Source: Sulfurospirillum_A sp029027265 (GTDB lineage Bacteria; Campylobacterota; Campylobacteria; Campylobacterales; Sulfurospirillaceae). From it: a DNA stretch of 64,000 nucleotides. Below the pieces are notes generated by a model. It saw nothing but the letters and a program-made list of their open reading frames with translations, did no database searches and was not told the origin of the DNA. The DNA lies in NCBI GenBank assembly GCA_029027265.1, contig CP093061.1:2418001-2482000 (forward strand), read 5' to 3'. This document shows, one piece after another, positions 53,709-63,062 of the stretch. Position 1 is the stretch's first letter. The number at the start of each line of letters is the position of its first letter. A program made the position numbers and the translations under genes.

Positions 53709-55673
53709 TTATGATGCTGTTTTATCCTTATCACCATACCATTTTTTCAAATCTTCTTCTAGATGCTTTGCATTTTTGCTTCTTAAATAATAGACTTTTC
53801 CATTTTTCAAAACAATTTTTAACAATGGTTTCCAAAACAAGATAGAGATACCAAAGCATTTAAAAGATTTTATTATATTCCACGGTTCTACTTCTATTTC
53901 TGATATATCTTTTTTTGCTATAGCTTTGACTCTATGTCCTACTAAACATAAAACATCTGGTGTTGCTTCTAGCTTTGCCCAGTAACTAAACATATATCTA
54001 CAAAATAGTAAAAATATAGTTGTTGAAATAATTATCTCAGCTACTCCCCATATGTAACTATAAGGAACATCAAAAGTATACTCAAAAAAAGCCTTACCCA
54101 TAACATATTTAAAAAACAAGTACTTAGCCCACTCCCAAAAATACATAGATATGAAGAATATACCAATTATATAAAAAAAGCCTAAAAAAGGATTACTAAG
54201 TCTTCTTTGTATTACAACTTGTCTATAAGCAAACTTTAATTTTTTTTGCTTTCTATCAATATAACCTAAATTAAAATACAGCGCAAGTAAAAAAATTATT
54301 CCTGAAATTAGCATCACTAGTGTATCATAAGGAAAATAATAATACTCTCTATAAATTATCCTATAACTATTTTCTTTTGTAAATGTCTCTTTTATGACTT
54401 TTCTAAAATCTTCATGCGTAATTTCATTAAAAACCTCTACAGAAGTTTTTTCTATATTGTGATTTTCTCTAATATATTGGGCAGTATCAATTAACACCAT
54501 AAGAGATTTTGCATCATGTTCAACAGAGGTGTAGTATTTACTATATGTTTTAAGAGCTTCATCTATAGTTTCATTTGATATATTTTTCATATCATCTTTA
54601 ATCATCTTATTTGCTATTTCTATATTGTTTTCAAAATCCTTATGCAAACCATCTAAAAATATTCTAACTACTTGTGCTTTTTCATATCCAAAACCATCAG
54701 AATAAACACTATAAGTTTGACCTAGAGCATTACGTAGTTTTTGTTTCAATCGCAAAGCTATATTGCTGCTATATGCATCTAAAATGATAAATTTTTTATA
54801 ATCATCTAAAATATATTTAGAGCCTATATATGCAAAAAAACCTTTTTCTCCTTCTATAAAAGATCTATATGCCTTGTTATTTAACTTTGGATTATTCACT
54901 GGTTTTACTGCTTTTTTTGTGCCTTTTATCTTGATTTTTCCATAGTACTCTTTTACATGTTTTTTCATGATCATAGCATCAAAGTTTCCTGCTATTTTCA
55001 ATATCATATTACCAGGATAGTAATAATCATTGTAATGTTTCATAACATCTGCCATATTAAAGTATTGGTTATTTATTTTATCTAAATAATAAACTGGAAG
55101 CACTTTGAGCTTTTCCATTGAAAACTCTTCTTCATAAAAATCTTTTTTTTCTGGAGCCAACTTTTCTAAAAGCAGCTTAATATCCCAAATAAATTTTTCT
55201 CCCCACGCAAGATTGCCAATTTCAGTTTGAACAGCTCCTTTTTCTGTTTCCAAGTCTTCTTCAGTGATATCTTTATCAAATATCATCTGTGCAAAAGTTT
55301 TGACTAACCAATAGGACTTATTACTATCTATAAGAGCTTTATAGCCTGTTTCATAACGTCTTGTATAGCCATTTACAGAAGTTGCACCTTCTTCTTTTAT
55401 ATAATCCAAATAATCATGATGAGGAACTCTTTGATCACGAAAAACCATGTGTTCTGTAAGATGAGATATACCATAGTTATCATCATTTTCTACATTTGTA
55501 CCTACTGAAACTGAAAGTTCTATTTTTGTATTAGTAGATTTTTTATCACTTAAAATATACACTTGCAAGCCATTATCAAGCTTCATATAAATTATGTCTT
55601 TGTATGGATCTTTGATTTGAATTGCATTGAGAGTCAATAAACTAGATATGATTAACATAAATATAAATTTCAT
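53709..55673 (-). CDS. M16-family peptidase with a C-terminal membrane and PH-like region
   Basis: The 654-residue protein has a signal peptide (KFIFMLIISSLLTLNA), an M16 domain with the inverted zinc motif HLTEH (about residues 71-75) and a later glutamate region (ETEKGAVQTEIGNL), and a second M16-like domain to about 455. After that come about four transmembrane helices (DTLVMLISGIIFLLALYF onward) and a cytosolic beta-rich tail (VGHRVKAIAKKDISEIEVEPW, VYYLRSKNAKHL). M16 peptidases degrade or process peptides. The membrane tail is unusual for the family. Its start is 5 bp before a short AT-rich promoter zone. Confidence 0.8.
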   Translation of the reverse strand: MKFIFMLIISSLLTLNAIQIKDPYKDIIYMKLDNGLQVYILSDKKSTNTKIELSVSVGTNVENDDNYGISHLTEHMVFRDQRVPHHDYLDYIKEEGATSVNGYTRRYETGYKALIDSNKSYWLVKTFAQMIFDKDITEEDLETEKGAVQTEIGNLAWGEKFIWDIKLLLEKLAPEKKDFYEEEFSMEKLKVLPVYYLDKINNQYFNMADVMKHYNDYYYPGNMILKIAGNFDAMIMKKHVKEYYGKIKIKGTKKAVKPVNNPKLNNKAYRSFIEGEKGFFAYIGSKYILDDYKKFIILDAYSSNIALRLKQKLRNALGQTYSVYSDGFGYEKAQVVRIFLDGLHKDFENNIEIANKMIKDDMKNISNETIDEALKTYSKYYTSVEHDAKSLMVLIDTAQYIRENHNIEKTSVEVFNEITHEDFRKVIKETFTKENSYRIIYREYYYFPYDTLVMLISGIIFLLALYFNLGYIDRKQKKLKFAYRQVVIQRRLSNPFLGFFYIIGIFFISMYFWEWAKYLFFKYVMGKAFFEYTFDVPYSYIWGVAEIIISTTIFLLFCRYMFSYWAKLEATPDVLCLVGHRVKAIAKKDISEIEVEPWNIIKSFKCFGISILFWKPLLKIVLKNGKVYYLRSKNAKHLEEDLKKWYGDKDKTAS

Positions 55674-55880
55674 TCTTATTGTTCCTTATCACTATCTTTT
55701 TTAAACAATAATGATTATAACAATATTCATCTTAATAACATAGCATACGCACCAATAATACTCTTTTACCAAACGGTAATTTTGTAGCACCTGATTACAG
55801 CGTTATTTTTCATTAACATAGCTTTTGTCAATATAACACTCCCTACACAAAACTAAGCTAAAATAATACAAAGGATATTT

Positions 55881-56234
55881 ATGAATAGATTTACCAAAAT
55901 TTTTATGCTTTTCACAATTAGTTTGTATGCAAATGAAGCTGATGTTTTGAATGTTACATCAAGTTGTGATAAAAATATGAATTGTAGCTTTAACGTGACT
56001 ATCAAACACAAAGATACCGGATGGAAACACTACGTAAATAAATACGAAATACTCTCACCAAGTAGTGCTATCTTAGGTACGAGAGTTCTTTTTCATCCTC
56101 ATGTTGACGAACAGCCTTTTACTCGTTCTATATCTAATGTAAAAATACCAAATGGAGTGACGAGTGTAACCGTAAGAGCTTACGACTCTGTTCACGAGTA
56201 TGGTGGTAAAGAGTTTATATTAAAATTGAAGTAG
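55881..56234 (+). CDS. secreted protein of unknown function
   Basis: The 117-residue product has a signal peptide (NRFTKIFMLFTISLYA-NEA) and a beta-rich mature domain with SCDKNMNCSFNVT, GWKHYVNKYEI, FHPHVDEQPFTRSI and VHEYGGKEF. The conserved histidines and two cysteines could bind metal, in the style of desulfoferrodoxin or SoxY-like sandwich folds, but I cannot place it. AAAGGA precedes the ATG. It ends one base before the FixH gene, tail to tail. Confidence 0.65.
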   Translation: MNRFTKIFMLFTISLYANEADVLNVTSSCDKNMNCSFNVTIKHKDTGWKHYVNKYEILSPSSAILGTRVLFHPHVDEQPFTRSISNVKIPNGVTSVTVRAYDSVHEYGGKEFILKLK

Positions 56235-56235
56235 T

Positions 56236-56739
56236 TTAGTTTGAAGCGTAAACTTCGTATTGGTTAAAACTACTCTTATTACCTATCTTTATCTTAGTTA
56301 GTATTTGCCAACGTCCAGGAAGCTCTGCTTTGATACCATCAAAAATATAAACTCCATTTTTAGCACTTTCTAAAATAAATTCTTGATTATAGTCATTAGT
56401 ATCTGGTCTTGAAATTACTAATTGTATTCTTGCATTCTCTACAATGCTTTGGTCTTTTATGTTTTTTATACTCATCTCAAAACTATTTCTTTCACCCATT
56501 GTAAACTTTATAGTTTTGTATTCTAGGGCATAATTTTCTTCAAAAACTTTTTGTTTTGCTCTTATTTCATTTATGTTTTCATTTACTTTTTGATATTTTT
56601 CTAAATAAAAACTATCCATCTGAACTGGATTATCCATCGCAATTTTTACTACCATAGCGCAGGCAAAAACCATGAAACATAGAACAAGAACTATTGCATG
56701 AGGCCACCAGTTTTTCTCTTTTTTTACTTTACTATTCAC
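56236..56739 (-). CDS. FixH-family protein
   Basis: The 167-residue protein has one N-terminal transmembrane helix (WWPHAIVLVLCFMVFACAMVVKIA) and a periplasmic domain with DNPVQMDSFYLEKYQ and LPGRWQIL, the pattern of FixH/CcoH. FixH helps assemble cbb3 oxidase, often with the copper ATPase FixI. It is the last gene of the cco cluster and overlaps the preceding gene by 8 bp. Confidence 0.85.
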   Translation of the reverse strand: MNSKVKKEKNWWPHAIVLVLCFMVFACAMVVKIAMDNPVQMDSFYLEKYQKVNENINEIRAKQKVFEENYALEYKTIKFTMGERNSFEMSIKNIKDQSIVENARIQLVISRPDTNDYNQEFILESAKNGVYIFDGIKAELPGRWQILTKIKIGNKSSFNQYEVYASN

Positions 56740-57346
56740 TTTTTTTTCTCACTTTTCTATAAAAATATTGACCAAATACAATCAGTAAAAAACTATATAT
56801 CCCTATCTTAAGGTAGTGATATATATCTCTATTTGTATCCCCTAAGGCACCATCAAGAACTATATTTTGTGACTTTGCTATCTGCTCAACAATATCTGCA
56901 TATCCATTTAGAACAGCTACATTATAGTTGTCATTGTCTTTTTTACCTGACAAAAGAGGTATAATTGACCCACTCCAAGGGAAAGGGCTCAAAATTCCTT
57001 CTCTATCAAACTGATCATCCAAAATTTTTGAATTAACAATCTCAACCTGTTTTTCATCTTTTGCCAATACTAACAAAACATAAGGCTCTTTAAGTGTTTT
57101 TGCTAACTTTATAGCATAATCACCGACAGTTTTTTTTTCTAACGAAACAGGGAGTGTTACATACACACCTATAGAAGTTTTTTTATAAAGCTCTTCTCCT
57201 AAACTCTCTACTTTTAAAGAGACCTTCTCGTTGATTATACTGTTATTTTGTATAATATATTCTGCATTAGCAACTGTGTTTAATGATATAAAAAAAGCGC
57301 AGAGTACAATGACTCTACGCTTTAATAAAATAAATCTACTACTCAT
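56732..57346 (-). CDS. TPM-domain-like membrane-anchored protein
   Basis: ATG 57346 lies two bases after the upstream stop; a TTG at 57355 is an alternative. The 204-residue protein has a signal peptide (SLNTVANA-EYII), a TPM-like periplasmic domain (LGEELYKKTSIGVYVTLPVS, AKTLKEPYVLLVLAKDEKQVEI) and a C-terminal transmembrane helix. TPM domains occur in respiratory-complex assembly and repair factors, which suits its place between the oxidase genes and fixH. The exact role is unknown. Confidence 0.7.
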   Translation of the reverse strand: MSSRFILLKRRVIVLCAFFISLNTVANAEYIIQNNSIINEKVSLKVESLGEELYKKTSIGVYVTLPVSLEKKTVGDYAIKLAKTLKEPYVLLVLAKDEKQVEIVNSKILDDQFDREGILSPFPWSGSIIPLLSGKKDNDNYNVAVLNGYADIVEQIAKSQNIVLDGALGDTNRDIYHYLKIGIYSFLLIVFGQYFYRKVRKKSE

Positions 57347-57347
57347 A

Positions 57348-57437
57348 TTAACCAATGAATAGATGATTTGAAGTAAGCACTGCCCAAGCAGATACAGCTG
57401 CTAGGATTACGAGACCTAATGTTATAATTTTATCCAT
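57348..57437 (-). CDS. 29-residue single-span membrane protein in the cco operon
   Basis: ATG 57437 follows GGGGAG at good spacing and opens a 29-residue frame, MDKIITLGLVILAAVSAWAVL and a short tail SNHLFIG. It is one hydrophobic helix, ends two bases before the next start, and lies between DUF4006 and the TPM-like gene. Size and position suggest a small oxidase subunit or assembly peptide; this is inference. Confidence 0.65.
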   Translation of the reverse strand: MDKIITLGLVILAAVSAWAVLTSNHLFIG

Positions 57438-57446
57438 CATGCTCCC

Positions 57447-57653
57447 CTATTTCTTTATCAATTTAGAATTTTCACTATCTATCATTTTGATAGCTTGTGG
57501 ATTCGTAATTTCATAAGGATTATCTACAGCCTCTTGCTGTGCACTTATTCCCCATATAGTTAAACCTACTAATATACTTATAAGAAGTACAGTAGCTATT
57601 AACATACCTGTTATCCCATGTAGTCCAAAGACATTTCTATTTGTATTTTCCAT
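57447..57653 (-). CDS. DUF4006 membrane protein of the cbb3 operon
   Basis: The 68-residue protein has one transmembrane helix (ITGMLIATVLLISILVGLTIWGI) and the family text MENTNRNVFGLHG. DUF4006 proteins are found next to ccoP in Campylobacterota. It starts 8 bp after the ccoP stop. Likely an accessory subunit; no function is established that I can cite. Confidence 0.8.
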   Translation of the reverse strand: MENTNRNVFGLHGITGMLIATVLLISILVGLTIWGISAQQEAVDNPYEITNPQAIKMIDSENSKLIKK

Positions 57654-57661
57654 AATAGTCC

Positions 57662-58510
57662 TTATTGTGTCAATGAGTTAACATACTTACCAACAGCAAG
57701 CTTTTGAATATCAGTTAAACGTCCATCATTGAAAGCTGGCATAGTACCAATAGTGCCTTTTTTACCATGATTTAAAACATCTACAACAAACTGAGGTTTA
57801 CCATAGTTAGATATACTAGGTGTATTTCCATTCATACCTTTACCATCTTCCCCATGACAAGCTGCACATGTTGGCCACAAGGCTTCACCTGCCGCTACTA
57901 AGTCACTATTTTTACTTATTCCAGCTTTAGAAATTTTTTCAAAAACATAAGCTGCAACTGCTTTAGCACCTTCTTCATCAAGTAATCCAGCAGGCATTTC
58001 CCCAAATGGATAACCCATGCCTTTAGAACCTTTTAATATAATGTCCACTATAGCAAGCTCTGTTCCCCATTTACTCATATCAGCTGCTTTCCCATTTGTA
58101 CCATCACCTGTAATACCATGGCATGGTGCACACTGTACTAAGAAAACACCTTCGCCCATACCTAATAAAGTTTCCTCATCAGGGTTTGCCCATTTGCTTT
58201 CAAACTTAGTATTATAAGCTGCAACTTCTTCATTGTACTCACCTATTTGTGAATATCCATTTAAAGGATATCCTACCAAAAAGTACCACAATGCCCATAT
58301 CATAACTCCGATAAAAGATAGTGCCCATCCTATTGGTAATGGATTTTTATACTCACCAATACCATCCCAGTTTTCATCTACTAACTCACCAGTACTTTTC
58401 TCAGTTTTTATCTGTTTTATATATTTTCCAACAACAAAAACAGTAATGATTATAATTGCTGCAGCTCCTAAAAGCCCCAACAAGTTTACATTATCATTTA
58501 GCCAATTCAT
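57662..58510 (-). CDS. ccoP: cbb3-type cytochrome c oxidase subunit III (CcoP)
   Basis: The 282-residue protein has two N-terminal membrane helices and two cytochrome c domains with CAPCH and CAACH, each followed by distal methionine regions (FGEMPAG, GTMPAFNDG). CcoP passes electrons from CcoO to the catalytic subunit. It overlaps ccoQ by 4 bp and ends the catalytic set of the operon. Confidence 0.97.
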   Translation of the reverse strand: MNWLNDNVNLLGLLGAAAIIIITVFVVGKYIKQIKTEKSTGELVDENWDGIGEYKNPLPIGWALSFIGVMIWALWYFLVGYPLNGYSQIGEYNEEVAAYNTKFESKWANPDEETLLGMGEGVFLVQCAPCHGITGDGTNGKAADMSKWGTELAIVDIILKGSKGMGYPFGEMPAGLLDEEGAKAVAAYVFEKISKAGISKNSDLVAAGEALWPTCAACHGEDGKGMNGNTPSISNYGKPQFVVDVLNHGKKGTIGTMPAFNDGRLTDIQKLAVGKYVNSLTQ

Positions 58511-58740
58511 TTATTGCTCCTATTTTGTTTCTCTTCGTCTAATGGCTCAATTTTCTCAACTGGAGTGTCCTCTAAACTATCGTTTAACGCCATATTCGCA
58601 TACTTTTCATAATCTTTTCCGCCTTTTTTCTTAGACGTATAAAGATGATAAATATATGAGTAAAATACAACTGCTAAAAAAACACACGCAAAAGTGTACC
58701 CATAAGCTTGTAACTCTCTAATTGTTTCTATTTCCACCAT
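58507..58740 (-). CDS. ccoQ: cbb3-type oxidase small subunit CcoQ
   Basis: The 77-residue protein has one membrane helix (YTFACVFLAVVFYSYIYHLY) followed by KKKGGKDYEKYANMALND and an acidic tail. Size, topology and position between ccoO and ccoP identify CcoQ, which stabilises the oxidase complex. Confidence 0.9.
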   Translation of the reverse strand: MVEIETIRELQAYGYTFACVFLAVVFYSYIYHLYTSKKKGGKDYEKYANMALNDSLEDTPVEKIEPLDEEKQNRSNK

Positions 58741-58747
58741 TTTACCT

Positions 58748-59413
58748 TTATTTTAAGCTGTTCATGTATGCGATAATCGCAACAATCTCTTTAATCTCAC
58801 CACGTGCAAATGCCTCTTTAACTTCTGAACTTTTCATATCTTCCACAATTGGTTTAGCCTCTGCTAAAGCCATTGTAGTAGCTTCATCATAAGTTCCTAG
58901 TTTTGGCATATCTGGTTTATCATAAGGAACATTAAATATTTTTTTAATGGTGAATGCCTCAGCATATGCTGTTTCTATATTTGCAACGTTACTAAACATG
59001 TGAGTGTACTTAGGCATGATTGAGCCTGGAACTACACTTATTGGATCTAGCATGTGATTTTCATGCCAATCTGTTGTTCTATAGTTTCCAACTCTCATCA
59101 AATCTGGACCAGTTCTCTTTGAACCCCAAAGGAAAGGTCTATCATAAGCATATTCTCCACTTAAAGAATACATACCATAACGATCTGTCTCAGATTTAAA
59201 AGGGCGAATTAGCTGTGAATGACATGCATTACAACTATCTTTAATATAAACATGACGACCTGCAAGTTGCAAGACTGTATAAGGTTTTGTACCTACTACT
59301 GGTCTAGCACTATTCATAAAATCTGGCAATATAGTCACAATACCAGCATAAGCTATAATAACAAATACTGCTACTGCAAAAAAGAATGGATTTTTTTCTA
59401 ACCAATGAAACAT
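58748..59413 (-). CDS. ccoO: cbb3-type cytochrome c oxidase subunit II (CcoO)
   Basis: The 221-residue protein has an N-terminal membrane anchor (FFFAVAVFVIIAYAGIVTIL) and one heme-c site CNACH within DSCNACHSQLIRPF, then GPDLMRVGNYRTTDWHENHM and the distal region SIMPKYTHMF. It carries electrons to CcoN. The gene lies 15 bp after ccoN. Confidence 0.97.
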   Translation of the reverse strand: MFHWLEKNPFFFAVAVFVIIAYAGIVTILPDFMNSARPVVGTKPYTVLQLAGRHVYIKDSCNACHSQLIRPFKSETDRYGMYSLSGEYAYDRPFLWGSKRTGPDLMRVGNYRTTDWHENHMLDPISVVPGSIMPKYTHMFSNVANIETAYAEAFTIKKIFNVPYDKPDMPKLGTYDEATTMALAEAKPIVEDMKSSEVKEAFARGEIKEIVAIIAYMNSLK

Positions 59414-59428
59414 TTTACTCTCCTCCTT

Positions 59429-60898
59429 TTACGCTGCCATAGGTGAAGTGCTCTGAGGTTCTTCCTCAAGCTCTCTACCAGCAGTTATAGTTTTATAAAA
59501 ATTATATGCAAATACAATAAAACCAATCAAGTACAACAATCCACCAATACCTCTAATAGTATAGTAAGGGTGTAATACAGTCACAGTATCAATAAATGAA
59601 TAAGCTAAGTTACCATACTGATCTGTTGCTCTCCACATCATACCTTGAGTGATACCAGCAATCCACATACTTGAAAAATACAGTACTATACCTGTTGTCT
59701 GAATCCAAAATTGTGCTTCCATCAACTTTTTACTATATAGCTCTCTTTTGAACATTCTTGGTGCCATATGTAAAAGTGCTGCAATTATCATAAATCCAAC
59801 CCAGCCGAGCGTTCCATCATGAACGTGTCCAGGAATCCAATCAGTAAAGTGTGCTAACGCATTTACAGATTTGATAGCTTGAATAGGACCTTCTAATGTT
59901 GAAAACATATAAAATGTTGATGCCATAATCATAAACTTAATTAGTGGATTATCTTTTAGTTGTTGCCACTCCCCTTTCATAGTAAGAAGCATGTTGATTG
60001 CACTACCCCATGAAGGTAGAATTAAAACTATAGAAAATATTGAAGCCATAGTTTGAACCCAATCAGGAACTGTTGAGTAGAGTAAATGGTGTCCACCTGC
60101 CCAAAGATAAACAAACATCAATCCCCAGAAACTAAGAAGTGAAAGTTTATATGAGAAAATTGGCTGACCAGACTCTTTTGGTAAAAAGTAATATATCATT
60201 GCAATGATTGGAACTGTAAAAACAAATGCAACCGCATTATGTCCGTACCACCACTGAACCATAGCGTCGTTGGTACCTGCGTACATACTAACTGAATGCC
60301 ACCAATCTCCTAAACCTGATACAAAATAAGTAGGAATTGCCATATTGTTAAACAAGTAAAGCATAGCCACACCAAGAAAAGTTGCGATGTAATACCAAAC
60401 TGAAATATATAAAGTTTTTTCTCTTCTAATACCTATAAGCCCAAAAATACTCATTCCCCACATAACCCATATAACAACAATACCGATGTCAATTGGCCAC
60501 TCAAACTCTGCATACTCTTTTGAGCTTGTAATTCCTAGAAGAAGTGAGCCTACTACAGCTACAACAACCAATATATATAACACAAAATGTATTTTTCCTA
60601 AAGCCATTAAAAATGGCGATTCTGCCATTGAAACTTTTAGTACTCTTTGCCCAATATAGTACCAAGTGGAAAATACACCACTTACTAAAAAACCAAATAT
60701 AACCGTATCTGTATGAAGTGGTCTAAGTCTTCCAAATGTACCGTACTCACCAGCTAAATTATTTAACTCTGGATAAGCCATTTGAAAAGCTATAATAACA
60801 CCTATCAGCATGCCAACAATACCAAGTATGATTGTAGCAAATGCAAAAAGTTTTGCAACTGAATAGTCGTAGTTAATCATATTACTAGACTGCATCAA
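59429..60898 (-). CDS. ccoN: cbb3-type cytochrome c oxidase subunit I (CcoN)
   Basis: The 489-residue protein has about twelve membrane helices and the heme-copper ligand histidines (RPLHTDTVIFGF, WWYGHNAVAFVFTVP with the cross-linked histidine region, GGHHLLYSTVPDW, WIPGHVHDGTLGW). It is the oxygen-reducing subunit of a high-affinity oxidase suited to microaerobic growth. It starts the operon ccoNOQP-DUF4006-small peptide-TPM-fixH. A TATAAT-like -10 box lies on the minus strand at 60948-60953. Confidence 0.98.
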   Translation of the reverse strand: MMQSSNMINYDYSVAKLFAFATIILGIVGMLIGVIIAFQMAYPELNNLAGEYGTFGRLRPLHTDTVIFGFLVSGVFSTWYYIGQRVLKVSMAESPFLMALGKIHFVLYILVVVAVVGSLLLGITSSKEYAEFEWPIDIGIVVIWVMWGMSIFGLIGIRREKTLYISVWYYIATFLGVAMLYLFNNMAIPTYFVSGLGDWWHSVSMYAGTNDAMVQWWYGHNAVAFVFTVPIIAMIYYFLPKESGQPIFSYKLSLLSFWGLMFVYLWAGGHHLLYSTVPDWVQTMASIFSIVLILPSWGSAINMLLTMKGEWQQLKDNPLIKFMIMASTFYMFSTLEGPIQAIKSVNALAHFTDWIPGHVHDGTLGWVGFMIIAALLHMAPRMFKRELYSKKLMEAQFWIQTTGIVLYFSSMWIAGITQGMMWRATDQYGNLAYSFIDTVTVLHPYYTIRGIGGLLYLIGFIVFAYNFYKTITAGRELEEEPQSTSPMAA

Positions 60899-61065
60899 TT
60901 CCTCCTAATTGTAATTTATGTCATATAAATATCACATAATTGATGAAATTATAGTATATAAACTATACAGAAAAGCTTAAGAAGATTAAAATTGTATTAA
61001 ATAGTTATTTTTAAGTATCTTTTAAGAAGGTATCAGTTTACTCCCATTATGATGTAGACTTTTGT

Positions 61066-61743
61066 TTAAACATCACAGTTTATTTTGTAACCAAGTCCAG
61101 GAACATTTTTTATAAATTCTTTTCCTGTTTTTTCACGAACTCTTTTAATAAAGGTTCTAATAGCAGCATCTGTTACATTCTTATTTGTCCAAACATATTT
61201 TTTTATCTCTTCATGAAGCACAAATACTCCAAGATTTATTACTAGAATAGATATAAATAGTAACTCTTTTTTCGTCAAAGCTATAGTCTTTCCATCTTGA
61301 ACAAGAACTTTTCTATTTTTATCAAATTGATACTCATTACCAAGCTCTACCACTTTATCTAGGGAAAGAAGTTCATCAACAATATAATTCACTGTGAGCA
61401 TTAACTCATCTGGATCAATTGGTTTTATAAGATACTTATCAATGCCAACATCTATTGCTTTTAAAAGTCTCTCTTTTTCACTAAATGCACTTAAAACTAT
61501 AATAGGAGTATCAAGAGAAATCTGTTTTATATCTTTTGCCATCTCCAATCCATCACGAATAGGCATTAAAATATCGGTTATAACAATATCTGGTTTATGT
61601 TTTTTAAACTTTTTAAGTCCATCATCACCATCACGAGCTACTATAAACTTTGCAAACTCATCACCAATTGCACTTTCAAGAGCATTCCTTAACTCTTTTT
61701 CGTCCTCAACAAACAGTACTGTCAAACTGTCCAATTTACCCAT
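61066..61743 (-). CDS. OmpR-family response regulator
   Basis: ATG 61743 follows AAAGGAG; the longer frame from 61761 lacks a site. The 225-residue protein has a receiver domain (LFVEDEKELR, DIVITDILMPIRDG with the phospho-acceptor, KYLIKPID) and a C-terminal winged helix (DAAIRTFIKRVREKTG, NVPGLGYKINCDV). It is translated with the sensor kinase upstream (8-bp overlap). The cbb3 operon directly downstream is a possible target; this is inference from position only. Confidence 0.92.
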   Translation of the reverse strand: MGKLDSLTVLFVEDEKELRNALESAIGDEFAKFIVARDGDDGLKKFKKHKPDIVITDILMPIRDGLEMAKDIKQISLDTPIIVLSAFSEKERLLKAIDVGIDKYLIKPIDPDELMLTVNYIVDELLSLDKVVELGNEYQFDKNRKVLVQDGKTIALTKKELLFISILVINLGVFVLHEEIKKYVWTNKNVTDAAIRTFIKRVREKTGKEFIKNVPGLGYKINCDV

Positions 61744-62977
61744 TACACTTCTCCTTTTCACTGCACACTGGAACTTTTATATAAAAACATACGCCTTCAA
61801 AGCAATTTTGCACTTCTAAAGTTCCACCCATACTATTTTGTATTATCATTCTACTCATATATAAGCCTAATCCCGTACCAATACTTGCATGCTTGGTTGT
61901 AAAGTATGGCTCAAATACCTTATCTATAACATCTTTCTCTATACCACCAGCACTATCTTTGAAACTAATCATAGCATAATTTTTATCAATCTTTTTAATT
62001 TCTAAATTTATCATTCTGTCATCAGATGAGTTTTGATTAAAAGCATCTTTTGAATTATTTAGTAGATTTATTAATACTTGTGAAAACTCACTCATATAGC
62101 CTTTTATGTATACTTCATCTCTTACATTAATTTTTAATTCTATCTCATGACGCTGCAATGTTCCTTGCATAACAAGCATAGCATCATCAAGTGCACTTTT
62201 AATGGAAAAAGCTTCACTTGGGCGATGAGGATTAAAAAAATTTCTAAAATCATCTATAGTGTCGCTCATTTTTTTAATAACTTTTTTTGAGTCTTCATAA
62301 GTCTCAGAATAGTCTAAATCATTCTCACCTGAGTGTTTTTTATATATTTTCTTCATCTTATAAAGAATAATTCCAAGTTCACTTAAAGGTTGTCTCCACT
62401 GATGAGCAATATTGCCTATCATTTCACCCATTGCAGCAAGACGTGATTGTTGAAAAAGAACTCTGTCTTTATCTCTGTTTTTCTTTACCTCATTTTTAAT
62501 TCGCTTTTCAAGTGTTTTATTTAATTTTCTTAGCTCTCTTGTCTGTTTTTTTACTCTTTCTTCAAGAGTAGCATTGAGGTGCTCTAGCTCTTCCTCTTTT
62601 TGTTTCAAATTTTCTGTTAAAAGAATACTGCTTGTAACGTTATATCTTATAGCTATAAACTCTTCTATATCTCTATCTTCATTTAGCATTGGTATTACAG
62701 TTGTATTTACATAAAAAGTTGTACCATCTTTTGCTATATTTTTTACGGTAGATATATACGTTTTTTTCTTTTTAATGGTATCCCAAAGATTTTGAAAAAC
62801 CTCTTTAGGAACATCGGGATGTCGTATTATGTTGTGATTAGCGCCTATAAGTTCTTTTCTAGTGTAACCAGAAATTTTGCAGAACTCATCATTCACAAAA
62901 GTTATAACACCTTCTAGATTTGTCTTTGAAACAATATTACTTTGTTCTATAGCTCGTTTGTATTGCTCTAATTTCAT
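61736..62977 (-). CDS. cytosolic PAS-domain sensor histidine kinase
   Basis: I prefer ATG 62977, preceded by AGAGGA; an upstream TTG at 63016 is possible. The 413-residue kinase has no membrane helix. It has a PAS domain (GVITFVNDEFCKISGYTRKEL, HPDVPKEVFQNLW), a PAC-like segment, a long coiled coil (LKQKEEELEHLNATLEERVKK onward), an H box GNIAHQWRQPLSEL typical of W-type kinases, and N, G1 and G2 boxes (LLNNSKDAF, FKDSAGGI, GTGLGLYMS). It resembles Aer-type PAS sensors and may sense redox or energy state. Confidence 0.92.
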   Translation of the reverse strand: MKLEQYKRAIEQSNIVSKTNLEGVITFVNDEFCKISGYTRKELIGANHNIIRHPDVPKEVFQNLWDTIKKKKTYISTVKNIAKDGTTFYVNTTVIPMLNEDRDIEEFIAIRYNVTSSILLTENLKQKEEELEHLNATLEERVKKQTRELRKLNKTLEKRIKNEVKKNRDKDRVLFQQSRLAAMGEMIGNIAHQWRQPLSELGIILYKMKKIYKKHSGENDLDYSETYEDSKKVIKKMSDTIDDFRNFFNPHRPSEAFSIKSALDDAMLVMQGTLQRHEIELKINVRDEVYIKGYMSEFSQVLINLLNNSKDAFNQNSSDDRMINLEIKKIDKNYAMISFKDSAGGIEKDVIDKVFEPYFTTKHASIGTGLGLYMSRMIIQNSMGGTLEVQNCFEGVCFYIKVPVCSEKEKCNG

Positions 62978-63062
62978 CTTAATGTCCTCTTGTTCAAAAA
63001 GTAAATTCTTGAACAATTCCTCGCGACTGAAGCACGAAGTGGACTTTTGTATTTTTTAATCA

